64,000 nucleotides of DNA, taken from the NCBI GenBank assembly GCA_047495785.1, contig JBLDXI010000023.1:682001-746000 (forward strand), given 5' to 3'. Positions 10,991 through 23,025 of this stretch are shown here, piece by piece. Every line of letters begins with the position of its first letter. Positions within the stretch are counted from its first letter, which is position 1. This stretch comes from Lepidodermella squamata. Its lineage: Eukaryota > Gastrotricha. The notes under the pieces are model-generated. The model ran no database searches. It saw nothing but the letters and a program-made list of their open reading frames with translations, and was not told the origin of the DNA. The translations under genes were made by a program, and so were the position numbers.

Positions 10991-11417
10991 GTGATATCAC
11001 CGGGCCATTTATAGGGTCACCTGGCTGACGCAAACATAGGATAAGCCACACCGGCGGGGTCGTTTGTTATCACGTCGAAGCGATAAGAAGAGCAAACAAA
11101 AGCTCCTGGAACTGGGGAAAACGTGGTTAAAAAACTAGGCAAACATGTTCACGTGTTCACGTGCTGCTCGTTTTCAATTAAGATTTATTTGTTATTGTAA
11201 ACAGGTAAGTCAACGAAGATAGTGGAAGTAGATAACCTGCAACGGCGGGTAATGATGTTTATTGAACAAATACTGGAGAACAATTTCCTCTCGTTTCAAG
11301 CGCTGTTTTCCATGGGATGAAGATCCACGCGTAAACTCTTTCCCCGCGATTCACTCGAAATCACGTTCTTATAGAAAATCCAAGATGGGAATCTAGACTC
11401 ATCGTTAAGTACTGGAT

Positions 11418-13214
11418 TTACTTCATCATTTTATTCAAATAAAATGCGAGGAAAAAACAGACAATGAACATAGAAGTAATGCCTATGGCTATGTCAGCAA
11501 TTCGAACGAAGCGAATTTCTACAGTTTTTAGCATCACTACCCTCACAGCGATTTCAGATGAGGAAAACGAAGAGACGATGAGAGAATAAAGCGTTATTAT
11601 AACGCTAACAACGAGATCGACGACTAGAAATTGAACAAGATAAACCTCTTCGGATGTTTTCGGAATGTTCGCGAAAACAATGGTAAGAAGTACAGCCAAC
11701 GATAAAACGACCGTCATGCCGAAAGTCGGCCGATCCGGGGCAGTTGGTTCGATGAAAAGGCCGAAAACTTGCAGGATGAACAACGCGATTACGGGTAGAA
11801 ATATATTCGCGACAAAGTAGTTGTATTTTCGCTTCAGATAAAAATGAAGTTTGACATTGCTTTGCTGTAGCCCACTTAAACGCTGAACAATGCTGGACGT
11901 GTAGTTGAGAGGAGCAGCCACGTCCCATATATCAGTTGGCCCGAGAAGCTCTGAAGTTGGATCCTTTGAGAAAGTGATTTGTCCAAAAATGGCTATTTTA
12001 CCGCCAGCAGCATGTTCGAATTCGATATAACAGTGTAACGTGTCGAAGGGGAATCGTGCGAAACTGAAGCCGATGCAGCTTGATGTCAGTGATGAAAAAG
12101 TCCAATAAAATGCCAATTTGGTGAGCGGCAGGACAGCTTGGGTAAATTGAATAATTGATATTTAATAGGTCTGACATCTAAAACTTTCTCCCTAAAATAT
12201 CCGGGGATCTAATAGAAAAATGAGAACAAATAATTTTGCTTTTTCATTTGGTGTCAAATTTGGCTCCGCAGCAGTCACATTTGATTTCTTGTTTCTTTTC
12301 ATTTATAATTTTCTAATAGTTTTCATTAGTCCTGATCGAAATTTTTAAACTCGCATGTCTCCATCTATCACGGTTTAGGCTGTGCGAAAATAGGTCGAAA
12401 TCGCCATATCCACCCAACTGCTTTAGCCAATTATTTCGAGTAGCCCCTAATTTCTGTATCAGATGCTTCCAACAGTGGTTTCCGATATTTTAAACATTTT
12501 TGCTCGCTAACTGTCCCCCTCACTGATACCACCGATAACATTTATAGTTTGAATCATACTTCACAAATCCGCATTCAGATCGGTATACAACTTTTCCAGC
12601 TTCAATAATTCAGCCCCATCTGCCCAGATTTTGGGGTGCACGCCTGGGCAGATTGCTTCACTGCTTCACAATGAAAACGTAATCTAATGTTTTTACCTAA
12701 GTAATACTTGGCAGCGGTGTCGAGTGGGAAAGGATCGTGCAGAGCGTTTATGTGAATAACAGTCGGCCACCAAAAAGATTCCCGCTTTTTCGCGAAGTAG
12801 ACATAATACTCGATATCAGGCGACGAGCCTTCCATCAAATCATCGGCTGTAAAATCATCGGGGCATGGCAGGTTCCACTGCAGTACGACATCTGTGAAAA
12901 CTGTCAATCTGTCAAAAACAGCTTAGAATGATATGAAATTGTTGATAAAATTCGCCCTACGTTTGGCCTAAATCGTCCACTTCTGAGATCCTGTGCACCG
13001 AAACTTGCAGATCGACGAGCATCGGCGTGAAATTCGTTTGTAGCGAAAGCTCCATGGCTACATCGGTGTCATACGCTAGCGGGCACAACTCGGCGAATTT
13101 CGCCTCCAGGGTCCTGCTCTTGCTAACTCGGGGTGATGGCAGGTTCTGAATCGATTCCGAAATTCGGAATAGTTCGGAAAGGGCGACCGCCAGATTCAGA
13201 GAAAATCTCGCCAT
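11418..13214 (-). CDS. Cys-loop ligand-gated ion channel subunit (three-exon subfamily)
   Basis: Exons 13214–12961, 12908–12697 and 12136–11418 give 394 residues, with the same structure as the copy at 4287–6082. The features are a signal peptide, SFWWP, the 14-residue Cys-loop, M1, APDRP, M2 with Leu 9', M3, a loop of about 25 residues and M4 (FLAFYLNKMMK). It differs from its twin mainly in the signal peptide and after M2 (for example ANIPKTSEEVYLVQ against DNIPKTSEEVYLVK). The 560-base second intron has only a few changes. Both copies have intact frames, so both are probably expressed. Confidence 0.9.
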
Positions 13215-13328
13215 TTTTGCAAATCAAGCTTGCCGGTGTTAGGTTAGTGCAAGGTTTTTTCATCAATCGATAGATGCATATTTGGACAGAGCCAATTATC
13301 TCACTACAAGATTCCAGTGTTTTCGTTT

Positions 13329-13344
13329 GATTAATTTTTAACAA
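13329..13344 (-). promoter_or_regulatory. shared upstream motif, three-exon channel subfamily
   Basis: gattaatttttaacaa lies 115 bases before the ATG at 13214. Confidence 0.4.
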
Positions 13345-13788
13345 ACCAACTTTTTAAACTGAGAAGCTAAAAATGACCGGCTTACGTTTAAACTACGAAC
13401 TGGGCTCTGCATTAATTAGGCCTTCAAACGCCGGAACAGATGCGCATGGTTTTATAAATTTCATAAAATCTGATATTTCATGTATTTCAATGACCAGGCT
13501 CATAAAACACTGGTTATCTGGAGATACAATTTTCCAATTCACCAGTTGTAGTTGGCTTGACTCGGTCGGACATTATAGTGAAGCCGTACGCCAGTCACCA
13601 AAGCTAAGCTAGCGATGACTAAAAAGCCGTTACTTTTCTGTATTTGTCCGGACCTAATCATCGCATGGCAGCGAATTCGAAGAAAACGTGCCTGACTTCC
13701 CACAGTAATTAGCCGTTTATTTTGGCACATCGAGAATGTAAGGCCTATTCAAGGCAGCGCCAACGGAGGCTTTCTTCAAGTCGTTAAC

Positions 13789-14019
13789 ATGAGCTCTCAC
13801 GTCACCAGGCTGATTTTTGTGTACATTTTTGCTGCGCTAGTCAATGTTTTCGAAGCAAACGAAATTTTAACTTTCAAACTACCAGAACTGCCATTTTGTA
13901 TTGATTGCTTCCAAGCTCGAAGAACTGCAATGACCGCAGTGTTGGACTCTTTCGACCGGTATTTCCCCGGTGTTTGCCCTGAAATTTTTCGTTCACTCGT
14001 TATACAGTATGGGGCATAA
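13789..14019 (+). CDS. hypothetical short secreted peptide
   Basis: An ATG-started frame of 76 codons. The first 25 residues look like a signal peptide (VTRLIFVYIFAALVNVFEA). The remaining 50 or so contain three cysteines (FCIDC and GVC). No intron is needed. I recognise no family, and an odd cysteine number argues either for dimerisation or against a real gene. Confidence 0.35.
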   Translation: MSSHVTRLIFVYIFAALVNVFEANEILTFKLPELPFCIDCFQARRTAMTAVLDSFDRYFPGVCPEIFRSLVIQYGA

Positions 14020-14197
14020 ATATTGGGCAGACTTTATTTCTACGCAGCGCAGTCATTTTGGCTCCGATTTCTACATATCTTACACGTTGGAAAGTCCATG
14101 AAAAAAGTTTATTCCCCCTAAGTTTCACTCAAGGGATCCGCTTTTAATCTTCCAGCATCAAGAATTACAGAATTTGATAAAAGATGTGTTTTCTTTC

Positions 14198-15378
14198 TTA
14201 GATGTTTCGCCATTCGAGGCTTCTGCTTAGAAGTAACCCAACTGTGACATAAGATATCAAGTACAGGGTTAAAACGAGATGGAAAACAACAACATCAAAA
14301 AGCAAATATAGAGCAACTTTTTTGCCTAAAATCGATACGTATTGCCCAGTGAATCCTGGGAACATGGCGAGACATCCGCACATGATCGCCTCGTATATTA
14401 GCACACACAGAGTAGCTATGGCAGCTTGTGACAAGCTGAAGATCCCAGCGGCGACTGGGTTGGGCGTTTTCGGCAAATGGGCCAGAGCGATGTCTTGAAG
14501 AAAGAAAATCGACAGCATAACAGTGCAGGCGAAAGCAGGACGATCTGGAACCTCGGCCGGGATGATAAATGACGCCATAACCAGCAAACTGAGAATTAAG
14601 CTCGGTGCAAATAGGTACGTTAGAAAATATTGCGGTTTCCGCTTAAATTCGAAGCTGAAACTGGCAAACGATAGGTTGACATCATATGCTATTGTGCCGC
14701 ACGATGAGTTACGCTTAGAAATATCATGTTCCCAGCCTGAATTTGCCCTCATAAACGGCTTCTTGTGGGGAAGGAACAACGCTTTTGTGATTATGGAGTA
14801 ATAATCGCTTTGGGATAGTTCGAACTCGACCTTGCAAACTTGGATATCGAAAGGGAAGATGCTCACATCCAAATCGCAATAGGACGTAAACTTTCCTGTC
14901 AGACTGAACACAACGACGCCTTCGTCCACCCAAATTTTAAGACTCCGATAAAATCCGTCGATCATCGCTGGATTTTCGATTGCATTATCGTTTAGCAAAT
15001 CCGGGAACCAGTATTTACTAAGGTCTTCTTTTGACAGCATATACACGCCAGGCTACACTACCGTTGCGCGACACGCGACACATTCCTATACAAATCGGCA
15101 ATGCATTCCATTTCATAGGTGACGTATAGTGAACCGTATATAGTGAAAGTTTCAGCAACGTCATCGATATCGACGAAACGCTTTGGCAGTAGTTCCAGCT
15201 GGAGAAAAATCGCTTCTTTCTCGAATTCGATAGGTGTGTTGACAGACGGGCCAATTCGACAGTTGTCCAGGATCGTTGCGGTCGGGTCGAACTTCCAGAT
15301 GCTGTCGTTGTTTGCAGGCTTTGACAGAGCATAGTTGAGTATGAAACCTACAAAGAACGCCTTTACTTCGTTTGACAT
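14198..15378 (-). pseudogene. intronless Cys-loop channel subunit, frameshifted
   Basis: The 5' part (15378–15061) encodes a signal peptide and N-terminal strands ending at NVSR. The 3' part (about 15046–14198) runs from LSKEDLSKYWFPDLL through the Cys-loop (YCDLDVSIFPFDIQVC, 13 residues), M1, VPDRP, M2, M3 and M4. They are in different frames. Compared with the intact sister at 23026–24183, a 7-base tandem duplication (tgtcgcg) and a nearby loss of about 8 bases, both at about 15045–15090, account for the break. An extra Ile also lies in M3. No splice signals could bridge the gap. The flanking DNA up to about 16070 matches that of the sister, so this is a tandem duplicate that has died. Confidence 0.8.
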
Positions 15379-15476
15379 TTATCTCAACTGGAGGGATGAA
15401 GATAATCAAGTCACAAGTGCAAACCCCAGATGCTTACTCATGAAATTGTTTTACCATCCACCCAACTCAGCGTGAT

Positions 15477-15493
15477 CCAATTTCCTCATCCGT
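15477..15493 (-). promoter_or_regulatory. shared upstream motif, intronless channel subfamily
   Basis: caatttcctcatccgtt (plus strand) lies 99 bases before the ATG of the broken gene. Matching copies are at 24269–24285 and 37772–37788, at 86–100 bases before sister genes. Confidence 0.4.
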
Positions 15494-16226
15494 TCGGCAT
15501 CGAAACCAAGAGGAATATCATCGAGAAGTTTTACACTAGGGTATGGAAGGCCAATATTGTATTAAATTGCCTAAAAAACAATCTACCCATACTCAATAAC
15601 CTGCGAAAAGCAATTTCATACCAGAGTAACCAGTAAACCTCCCCGTATCTGAAAATACGGGTCAAAAATCTTCCCGTGCGATTTTTTTAATTGTCCGCCT
15701 TATCAATCATCAACGCTTTATCATTAAATCGGTAGTTATCTTTCTGCAGTTATCGGTTATGAGGATGGTACATCCTCTATCGAAAAGTTTCACTTCAACT
15801 TGAAGAAGGGTTACTTGCGTCAGGCATAATTTCGAATTTTATGCGAGAGATTTTGTAATATTATATTGAATAAGCATGGAGGGCAAATAAAGTATCGAGG
15901 TAATCTAAAAAACTTCACACTCAGTAACTTGTGCCAAGCAATTTCACGTCAATATCGCTTAGAGGGAAAATAAAATTCCAAACTCCAGACTCAAGGAATG
16001 TCAAGTGTCTTTTTGAAGCATTGTATTATCAAGAAGTGGCTGAATGATTTATTCATTTCTCCCAGGGTCTTAGCTGCATTTATTGGAGATCTGTTCGGGA
16101 TTTCACTAAGGTTGAAGATTCACAATTTACAGCCCATTCACAACTCATCACAAAAACGAGAAGAATTATGTGAACATTAAATAAATTGGTACTATGAATT
16201 AATATCCAAGGTTATACGGTTATTCA
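15494..16226. other. duplicated intergenic flank
   Basis: About 15910–16070 is visibly related to 24390–24530 (shared atatcgcttagag, ggaatgtcaag and tattatcaagaagtg strings). It marks the edge of the duplicated segment. I see no gene. Confidence 0.5.
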
Positions 16227-19200
16227 TTATTCGGGTTGCCGACTAGCATTCCAGATGAAGTAAAGGTTGACGCCGAGTAGGGCTTCGAAAGTCACCATGA
16301 ACGCAACTATATCGTACATGCGGATCAGCTCGAGAGCTGGCAGAATTTTCGACTTGACAACCATTGTGTACTTTGCCTCGTATTTCGTAACCAGAGCTGA
16401 GACAACAATCTGGTACATGGCGATAACAGCGATGGTGCCAGTCATTCCGAGTACGTAATTAGCATACAAAATTTGCTGGTTGGTCTCCGGGACGCTTCGA
16501 AGTACGTCAGACTGGGCCACGATGAGTGCAAGCATTATGGTGCAACATATAGCCGGGCGATCTGGAGCACCGGGGTCCATGAAAAATGTTCCAAAGCCGA
16601 GAGTCAAAAGCATGTAGCACGGGACTATCATATTCACTATAAAGTAACCCGGGTCTCGTTTGAACGTCAGAGTGACTTTCGTGTAAGAAACTGTTTCGCT
16701 AAGCTGCGCTGGTGATGATATGGTCCCGTGACTAGTTTTCCGCGAGCTGTACACCCAAACGCCACTGGTAACCCTATCAGGCATACGAACATGTACCCCG
16801 CCGAACGAGATAAATTCTGAGGGCTCGTCGAATACAATTGTCAAGTCACAAGTTTGCGAATCGAACGGGAAAGTTGTCATATCGAGGTCGCAATCTGTTG
16901 CAAACAAACCGACGCGATTCCAGTGGAAAAACAGCGTGCGGTTCGGCGTAGTCGGGTAGTAGGCGATGTCCAACTTATCGCTAGCCTCCGAATCCGTGGT
17001 TGAATCAAAATTTGGGGTTGAATTCGCAAAAATCACTGTAGGTCGCCAAATATCTCTGCGGCGCGTCGACACCAGCCGTTCTTTCAAGTCGCCATCCGGA
17101 GCAGTATAATCGGCCTCGCAAGAATTAACAACCCATTGCAGAAGCATCGAGCCCCACAACGAAACCTGCTGCTCGGATGTATCAACCCTCACGAGCCGTT
17201 CGAAGGTTAGAGTCACGTATACTTTAGTTCCGATCTCAGGCATGCGTTGCTTCACACTCAAATACGGGCAAGGTATTAGATCGTCAACTTCGACCGTTGG
17301 GATTGCATTCCCTTTGAAAAGCAGCGGGATTGGAAAGCCGTCCAGTTCATTTGTCGCGTTCAAGTCATGGAGATATTCAATTTTAGCCTTGTCATGTTTT
17401 TCATCAACCACCGATGTTTTAACCTGAGGGGGTAGTTTTGTACTGGGCTTGAATGTTGAAATCAGAGTGGTTGACGTTCGAATCGTAGACGAAGTTGAAA
17501 TCGGACTGGTCGAAGTTGAAATTGGAGTGGTTGAAGTCCGAATAGGAAAAGTCGGCGTTGTCGGAGTAGTTGAAGTTGATGACGTCAGATTTTTAGCTTG
17601 CAGCTGGGTGCTATTTCCTTCCGTGAGCCACCAGACGTATCTGAAAAATCACAATAATTACAAAAATAATTCCACCCTATTTCACCTCAAATCCATTCAA
17701 TCCCTAAAAGAGAGAACGACGAAGAGAGATATGCTCATGCTAGAAGGTAAGAATAAGTAACAAAGCAGATTATAGTTACGCGTTTCTTATGAAGATGTCA
17801 GCGTTGTCGCCTCTCATGCTTGATAGGTAGTAGCTATGAGTTCCCCTTTCGTAGTAGACATTGGCGAAGCAAATAGCACTCGGCGTGTCGCCGTTAGCCG
17901 GCAGTGGCGATATTGCGAGCTGCGGGAAAGGGATTTTGTTAATTTGAAATCTTGACTCATCGCGCCAAGTACAATGTATCATTTTCTAGCGAACAGTCTG
18001 ATTTTGGGCATAACAAATTTACACGGTCTAAATTTGCTCGATTTTTCACTGGAACTATTGTAATTTTCGGTTTTATTATTTCGGACTGTTTTGCTCTTTG
18101 TAGTAAATATGGAATTAAATGCATTCCCCAGTTCTTATTCATGTCCTGGCTACGTAAAAACTCACCGTCACCAGATTGTTAGGATTTTGAATAATGAGGC
18201 GGTACTTGGCAGTTCCATTCTGTGCAGAAAATAGCGACGTTAGGCCGCATGCTGGCTGCGTGGAGATGCTGTAGTTCAAAGGTACTGCAGTCACATTCGC
18301 TTGCGTGCCATTTGCAAAAGTTGCAAAGATTTCACCCCCATTATTGACTAAACGCTGCCAAATATATATTCCCCCGTAGCCTTTGACCGCGTTGTAAGAT
18401 GAGCCCCCACCCAGTGCCTCTAAATAAGTAAGTGAATGGATGCAAGCATAGAGAAAATGCTACTAGCTACGACAAACCTGCACTGGGGGCAAGCCACAGC
18501 GGAGCGATGTTCAGACCGAGCCAAGCCTCAGAATTTGTGTAGTAAACATCGACATCCATCTCGATGCGCCAGAATACTTGATAAGCGTTGCCGATCTCCT
18601 TCAAAGTCAGAGAATTGCAAGAGTATAGACTTCACTTAAGATTTCACACTTAAGATTCACTTAAGATTTCACAACTAGTCTATTTTAACTATTTAACGAC
18701 AAACTCTAATCTAGAATTATAAGCATGGTCTTTTACCGTGAACATATCAATACTCCACATGCTTCCGCTTTTAGTTGATTGTCTAAAGCCCACCCCGTCG
18801 TAGAGTTTAGATAATGCAAATTTCCGACTCGCATGAATCGCTGGATAGTTGCCCATTGCATCGAAGCTCGATGGAGTATGGAGCAGCGGCTGTCCTGCCC
18901 ATCCGTTGGCGAGCGGCAGGGTGTACTCATCTGGAACAGGGGCAGTTGTGGCTTGCAGATTCCAGAAATAGCTTAAAAATTAGCATAGAAAGAATATACA
19001 ATTTATATACGCCATGAAAGTAGCATTTTACAGTCGTTTAACCAAAACTTCGCCATCAAGTCCATTAATGCCGATGAAAAACAGATAGTTCACCAAGCCG
19101 TTTGTCAGGCTGAAGTCAGACCCACTCATCTTTATATTAGTCAAACAAGTGGCCGGTGGTAGGATTTTGCTTCCGTCGAGGGGAACTATCGTAACCTATT

Positions 19201-21238
19201 GAAAGAAGAAATATGACCTTCCGTTACAAAGGGGTTTACTCCTGGAAGTCGAAGTTTTCTAGTTACACGAGAAAAGAACCCAATAATTGCCGAAATTCCC
19301 GTATTTTAGATAATACGGTTTGACCTCGTTAGAAGTTTGAACTGGATCTGAATTCAAAGCTCCGGCGAATTCGAAATATTTTAAAGAACAGGTGAGAATT
19401 TAGAATTGGGGAAGTTGGAAGTTGGCTATATTGAAGGATTGAGTTCGCTTACGTTTGCTTTTTCATTGACGCTCTGCAAAATCATGCGGTAAGACGTGGA
19501 GCCGGACGCGTTTAACACCAGATTGCTACCGCAGCCTGGCGCCGAAATATCCTCCGGCCTTACTTCCGTTGGAATCGAAAAATTCTTGGATTTATCCCCG
19601 TTGTCGTAGTAAGCATAAACGCGACCACCAACTTCTAACTTCTGCCACACGGTGAGGCCAGCACCGTATTGTTTAAAGCCGTCGTAGTGCTGCGACTTGT
19701 TCGTCATCCGCACTAGAAAAAAAATTCAGCCGTTGTAAGAAACAGTAAACAAAATATCAAGATTTCCCACCTGGAGTATACGCGAAATATCTACCCAACC
19801 CGAAGCCGAACCAAGCGCTCGAATTACTAGTTTTATAATTAACAGTAACTTCGAATTCAGCTCGCCATGGCCAGATTGTCCTCAGCAATCTTTCCATCAC
19901 CTGTTTTTAATATGTTTAACATAGCTTAATATACTGTATGTATTTAATAGATTTTGAGCTGGATTACCAGACTTCTAGCGGTGCCAAAGCTTCTGTTCTG
20001 GCTTTGCTGCATCGAGTTGAGACTGTAGCCGCTAGTAGCATCGACGGCGCTGTAATCTAGGGTGACAGCATTTTCTGCGTCAATCGCCCAGTTCCCACGA
20101 TCGAATGATACGCGCGGAAGATAACGGGGCGCCGCAGCAAACAGTTCAGGTAGCGGGACTGAAGCTGTGTCCGGCGCTGGATTGCTCCCACACGAGGCAT
20201 CTAAAACGAATCAACAACTTTAAAGGATCTTTACAGCCTTACACTATACAAAAACCTGTTTATGAGCGGATTATTAGCTTAGGGCTTAGGGACAAAATGC
20301 TCATGCTAATGAACCCGATATCTTTCCTAGTTCTCTTTCCAGAGTCCAGAACGATTTTTCCAAGCTATTCCTAACCTTCACGCGTACAAATGTTCAGAAA
20401 GGTTAGTCATTGTTGAGGAAATCATTTAGTTGATGAGCAATGCTGGCTCATACCTATTCTTTCACTTTAATTCCAAAAGCAGGAAGGATAATTGATAATT
20501 AATCGACAATGAAAATTTGTGCTCAAATGCAGCGGTTCGTAAATAAAGAAATTCCTACCGCTGTCATGCCGCACATTACGCAGTTCTTCATGTGGACGTA
20601 CACGTCATAGAGAAAAAATGAACAGAGTAAGCACTCAAGCTAAAATTTCAGAATCTTCATTTTCATTCAAAGTTGAATTTCTCAAAACAGATATCTCCAG
20701 TTTTCACCAAATTTTGCATGAATATAGAACGCGAGCTGCTCTTTCACGTGGTATAAGATTCGAGGTGGGCAACCCACAAAACCTCTTTTTCACTATGGTT
20801 TAATCTATTTTGATGAGATCAAGACTGAGCAGAAATTGCCCACCTCAAGTCTTATACCACGTGAGAGAAGCAGCTCGCGCTCTATATGCATGCAAAGTTT
20901 GGTGAAAAACGGAGATATCCGTTTTGAGAAAGCACTCGATTAATAATGCAGATCAAAAGTTTAGCTTGAGTGCCTAGTCTGGTCAGTTTTTTCTCTATGG
21001 CCCACGTGTATCGCAGCACGATAAAAAAAATTCTCTGCATTCTCCCATACAAAAAAGGGTGCATTTGTTAAATATTTTGATATAATGATTAATGATATTG
21101 ATATAAACCATTGGCGATGTTATAAATATCAAAGAATGCAAATATATTTATATATTTTAGTCAGAAAAATGTCTTACATCCAGCGTATACAAAAATTGCA
21201 GGGAAAATGCTGAAGATTGTGTTTGTCAGGCTATCCAT
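16227..21238 (-). CDS. chimeric receptor: two unknown extracellular modules + Ser/Thr linker + Cys-loop channel
   Basis: Ten exons (21238–21178, 20200–19968, 19900–19771, 19712–19453, 19195–19032, 18971–18737, 18598–18478, 18419–18172, 17919–17780, 17640–16227) join without a stop into 3006 bases, 1001 residues. Exon 1 is a signal peptide. Exons 2–5 and 6–9 encode two related modules of about 250 residues with landmarks AWFGFGLG / AWLGLNIAP, GLTVWQKL / GIYIWQRL, YRMILQ / YRLIIQ, and paired cysteines (GCG…TCL, ACG…ICF). Exon 10 gives YVWW, a Thr/Ser/Pro linker of about 60 residues, then a full channel subunit: IWRP, Cys-loop (DCDLDMTTFPFDSQTC), M1, APDRP, M2, M3, a short loop and M4. Inference: a plasma-membrane receptor with an enlarged extracellular region. 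A foldback transposon lies in intron 1. I do not recognise the modules. Confidence 0.88.
20606..20999. mobile_element. hAT-like foldback MITE, copy 1
   Basis: A 394-base near-palindrome with arms of about 170 bases beginning catagagaaaaaatg and ending in the reverse complement. The flanks gtacacgt and gcccacgt match at 6 of 8 positions. The same element occurs at 43742–44143 with a perfect 8-base duplication. It lies within intron 1 of the chimeric receptor gene. Confidence 0.75.
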
Positions 21239-23025
21239 AACTTCCGAATTCGCCTGAAGATGAAATGATAATGGCGAAACTGTTAAATAGGTCACAGTTT
21301 GCTTCCAAATACGGGCTTTGCACTTAAGCTGCGCTTTAGAATCGGCTAAGTAGGTGGAATTAGCAGGGACTTGTTTTGAAAGCGAATTTCTTTTCGACCA
21401 ATTTTCCCTTCTGGCTGCGTTGCTTGCTATTTTGCATAGGGCTGTAGTTTTTAATTATTTAAATGCGGGCCTTGGTATTGACTCATAATTCAATAAATCA
21501 GGCACTTTACTTTGCACTTTCGCCTAATACATTTATGTTTTTTTGTCTCTTTTCTAATTCAATTGCCTGAACAAAAAAACTTCGCGTTGAGCTGCCACTC
21601 CGCAGTTCAACTCCTGGAGACACGTAACTCATCGCAAGTAATTACTGAACGTGCACTGAAGGTGCGATTGTTCTATATCCATCATTCAGTTCGAACGGAG
21701 TGCAAAACGCCTACTAGCATCATTGCGGATGAGCTTATGAATATTGTTCCTGGTATTTATTGTCGCCCACAGACAAGTCAAGTTCATTTGAATTGCATAC
21801 TTATTTTCGGAGGTAAGTTTTTCGTTTCGATCTTTGTACCAAGATTTTTGCTTTGGTACAAGTTGCCTCGCGGCTTGGAAGAGTGTCGCCGACTTTAATC
21901 TTTACAACTTCAAAACTCGTTATAGCAATTGATATTGCCGTTATGATTTCATCTCATCCTTTGCACCCTCTCTTCTTTCTGCTCTTTTCAGATAGGATGC
22001 ACCTAATTCAGCTTAACAATATTGCTTGAATGATGACATTATTCAAAACGCAGTCATTTATTTATGTACAATTCCACACATTTGGACAGAGATTTACCCG
22101 TTTTAACGCTAAGCGGGTGAGTGTAAATAGCTTGAAATAAATAGGTGTAAATAGGTGTAAAGTTATTGACATCCACTGGGGGGGGGGGGGGATGTAGATA
22201 GCCACTTCCTATAATTATAATTGAACAGCTGTCCCGGCGTTCAAAAAGGGTTGCCGAGCTAACTCCTGAAAGCTGACGTTAATAGGTAAGCTCGTTAACA
22301 TTTTCGTATTCAATAGCTCGGCAAAAGCTCGGCGGCCCGAGTACGGCGCGCGCGAGGGCCTAACAATAGCGCTGGTTCCTATTGTTCTCCGCCTTGCTCG
22401 GGCCAACTCCTTGTTTCGAATTTGTTAAATTTGAAGTAAACGTCGCAAATGGGCATGTTTTAAAGCGGCCCGAGCGCGGAGGGGTGAAGTGCGGTTACCC
22501 GAACGCGTACGAAACAAACATATGCTGAGCTCAAGTCCGTGAGAGCTCATTCGTGTGTGTGAAGAATGTTAAAGTTTGTAAATTTGAGGGCTGTTCAATG
22601 ATCAAAGACCACGATTATAGAATTTTATTTTCGGAATGTTATCGATTCTGTTCAACAACAAAATCAAACAATAGATAAGACAAAATAGGACGCGAAAAAA
22701 ATTATACTTCGCTATTCAAGATCATCTTATCATCAGCCAGCCCACAACATTAGAAATTAGAGAGAAAGAAAGCATGTTGAAAAACAACGATATCCACAAT
22801 CATATAACGAGAAACAGGTTTTCATAATGATTCACTCACCGAGTTACGATTCCGCAAGTTCGAGAGCTACAACGACCGCAGTGTTGAATCGCAATTATTT
22901 ATGTACGCATCATAGAAAGAGTTTTAGGAATAACAACATTGCTTTTCGGCGATTCAAACTTTGATTTTCTTCCTACATCAATCAGTATACATTGATGAGG
23001 TTTAGATGTTTTGCCATTCAAGGTT
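21239..23025. other. intergenic region with G-tract and GC-rich patch
   Basis: This stretch contains a run of 14 G (22178–22191) just after a duplicated ataggtgtaa, and a GC-rich patch at about 22310–22520 with short inverted repeats (aacaatag…ctattgtt). An open frame at 21512–21840 is listed separately. I support no other gene. Confidence 0.45.
21512..21840 (+). other. possible exon of unknown small protein; related to 27045–27165
   Basis: The frame is open without an ATG at its start and reads through to a good donor-like aggtaagt at about 21811. About 130 bases (21588–21740) resemble 27045–27165, where the frame is decayed. I recognise no family. It may be an exon of a duplicated small gene or a repeat. 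Confidence 0.25.

Noticed and set aside
15040-15100. An intron bridging the two frames of the 14.2 kb channel
   Set aside because: The missing segment is within 50 bases, no sister gene has an intron there, and no donor/acceptor pair restores the frame.
17780-20200. Assignment of the chimeric modules to farnesoic acid O-methyltransferase-like or other lectin-type domains
   Set aside because: General length and aromatic strand pattern tempted the call, but the hallmark motifs I know for those families are not visible. I left the module unnamed.
22178-22191. G-quadruplex regulatory element at the 14-G run
   Set aside because: A single homopolymer run far from any gene start is more likely simple replication slippage.
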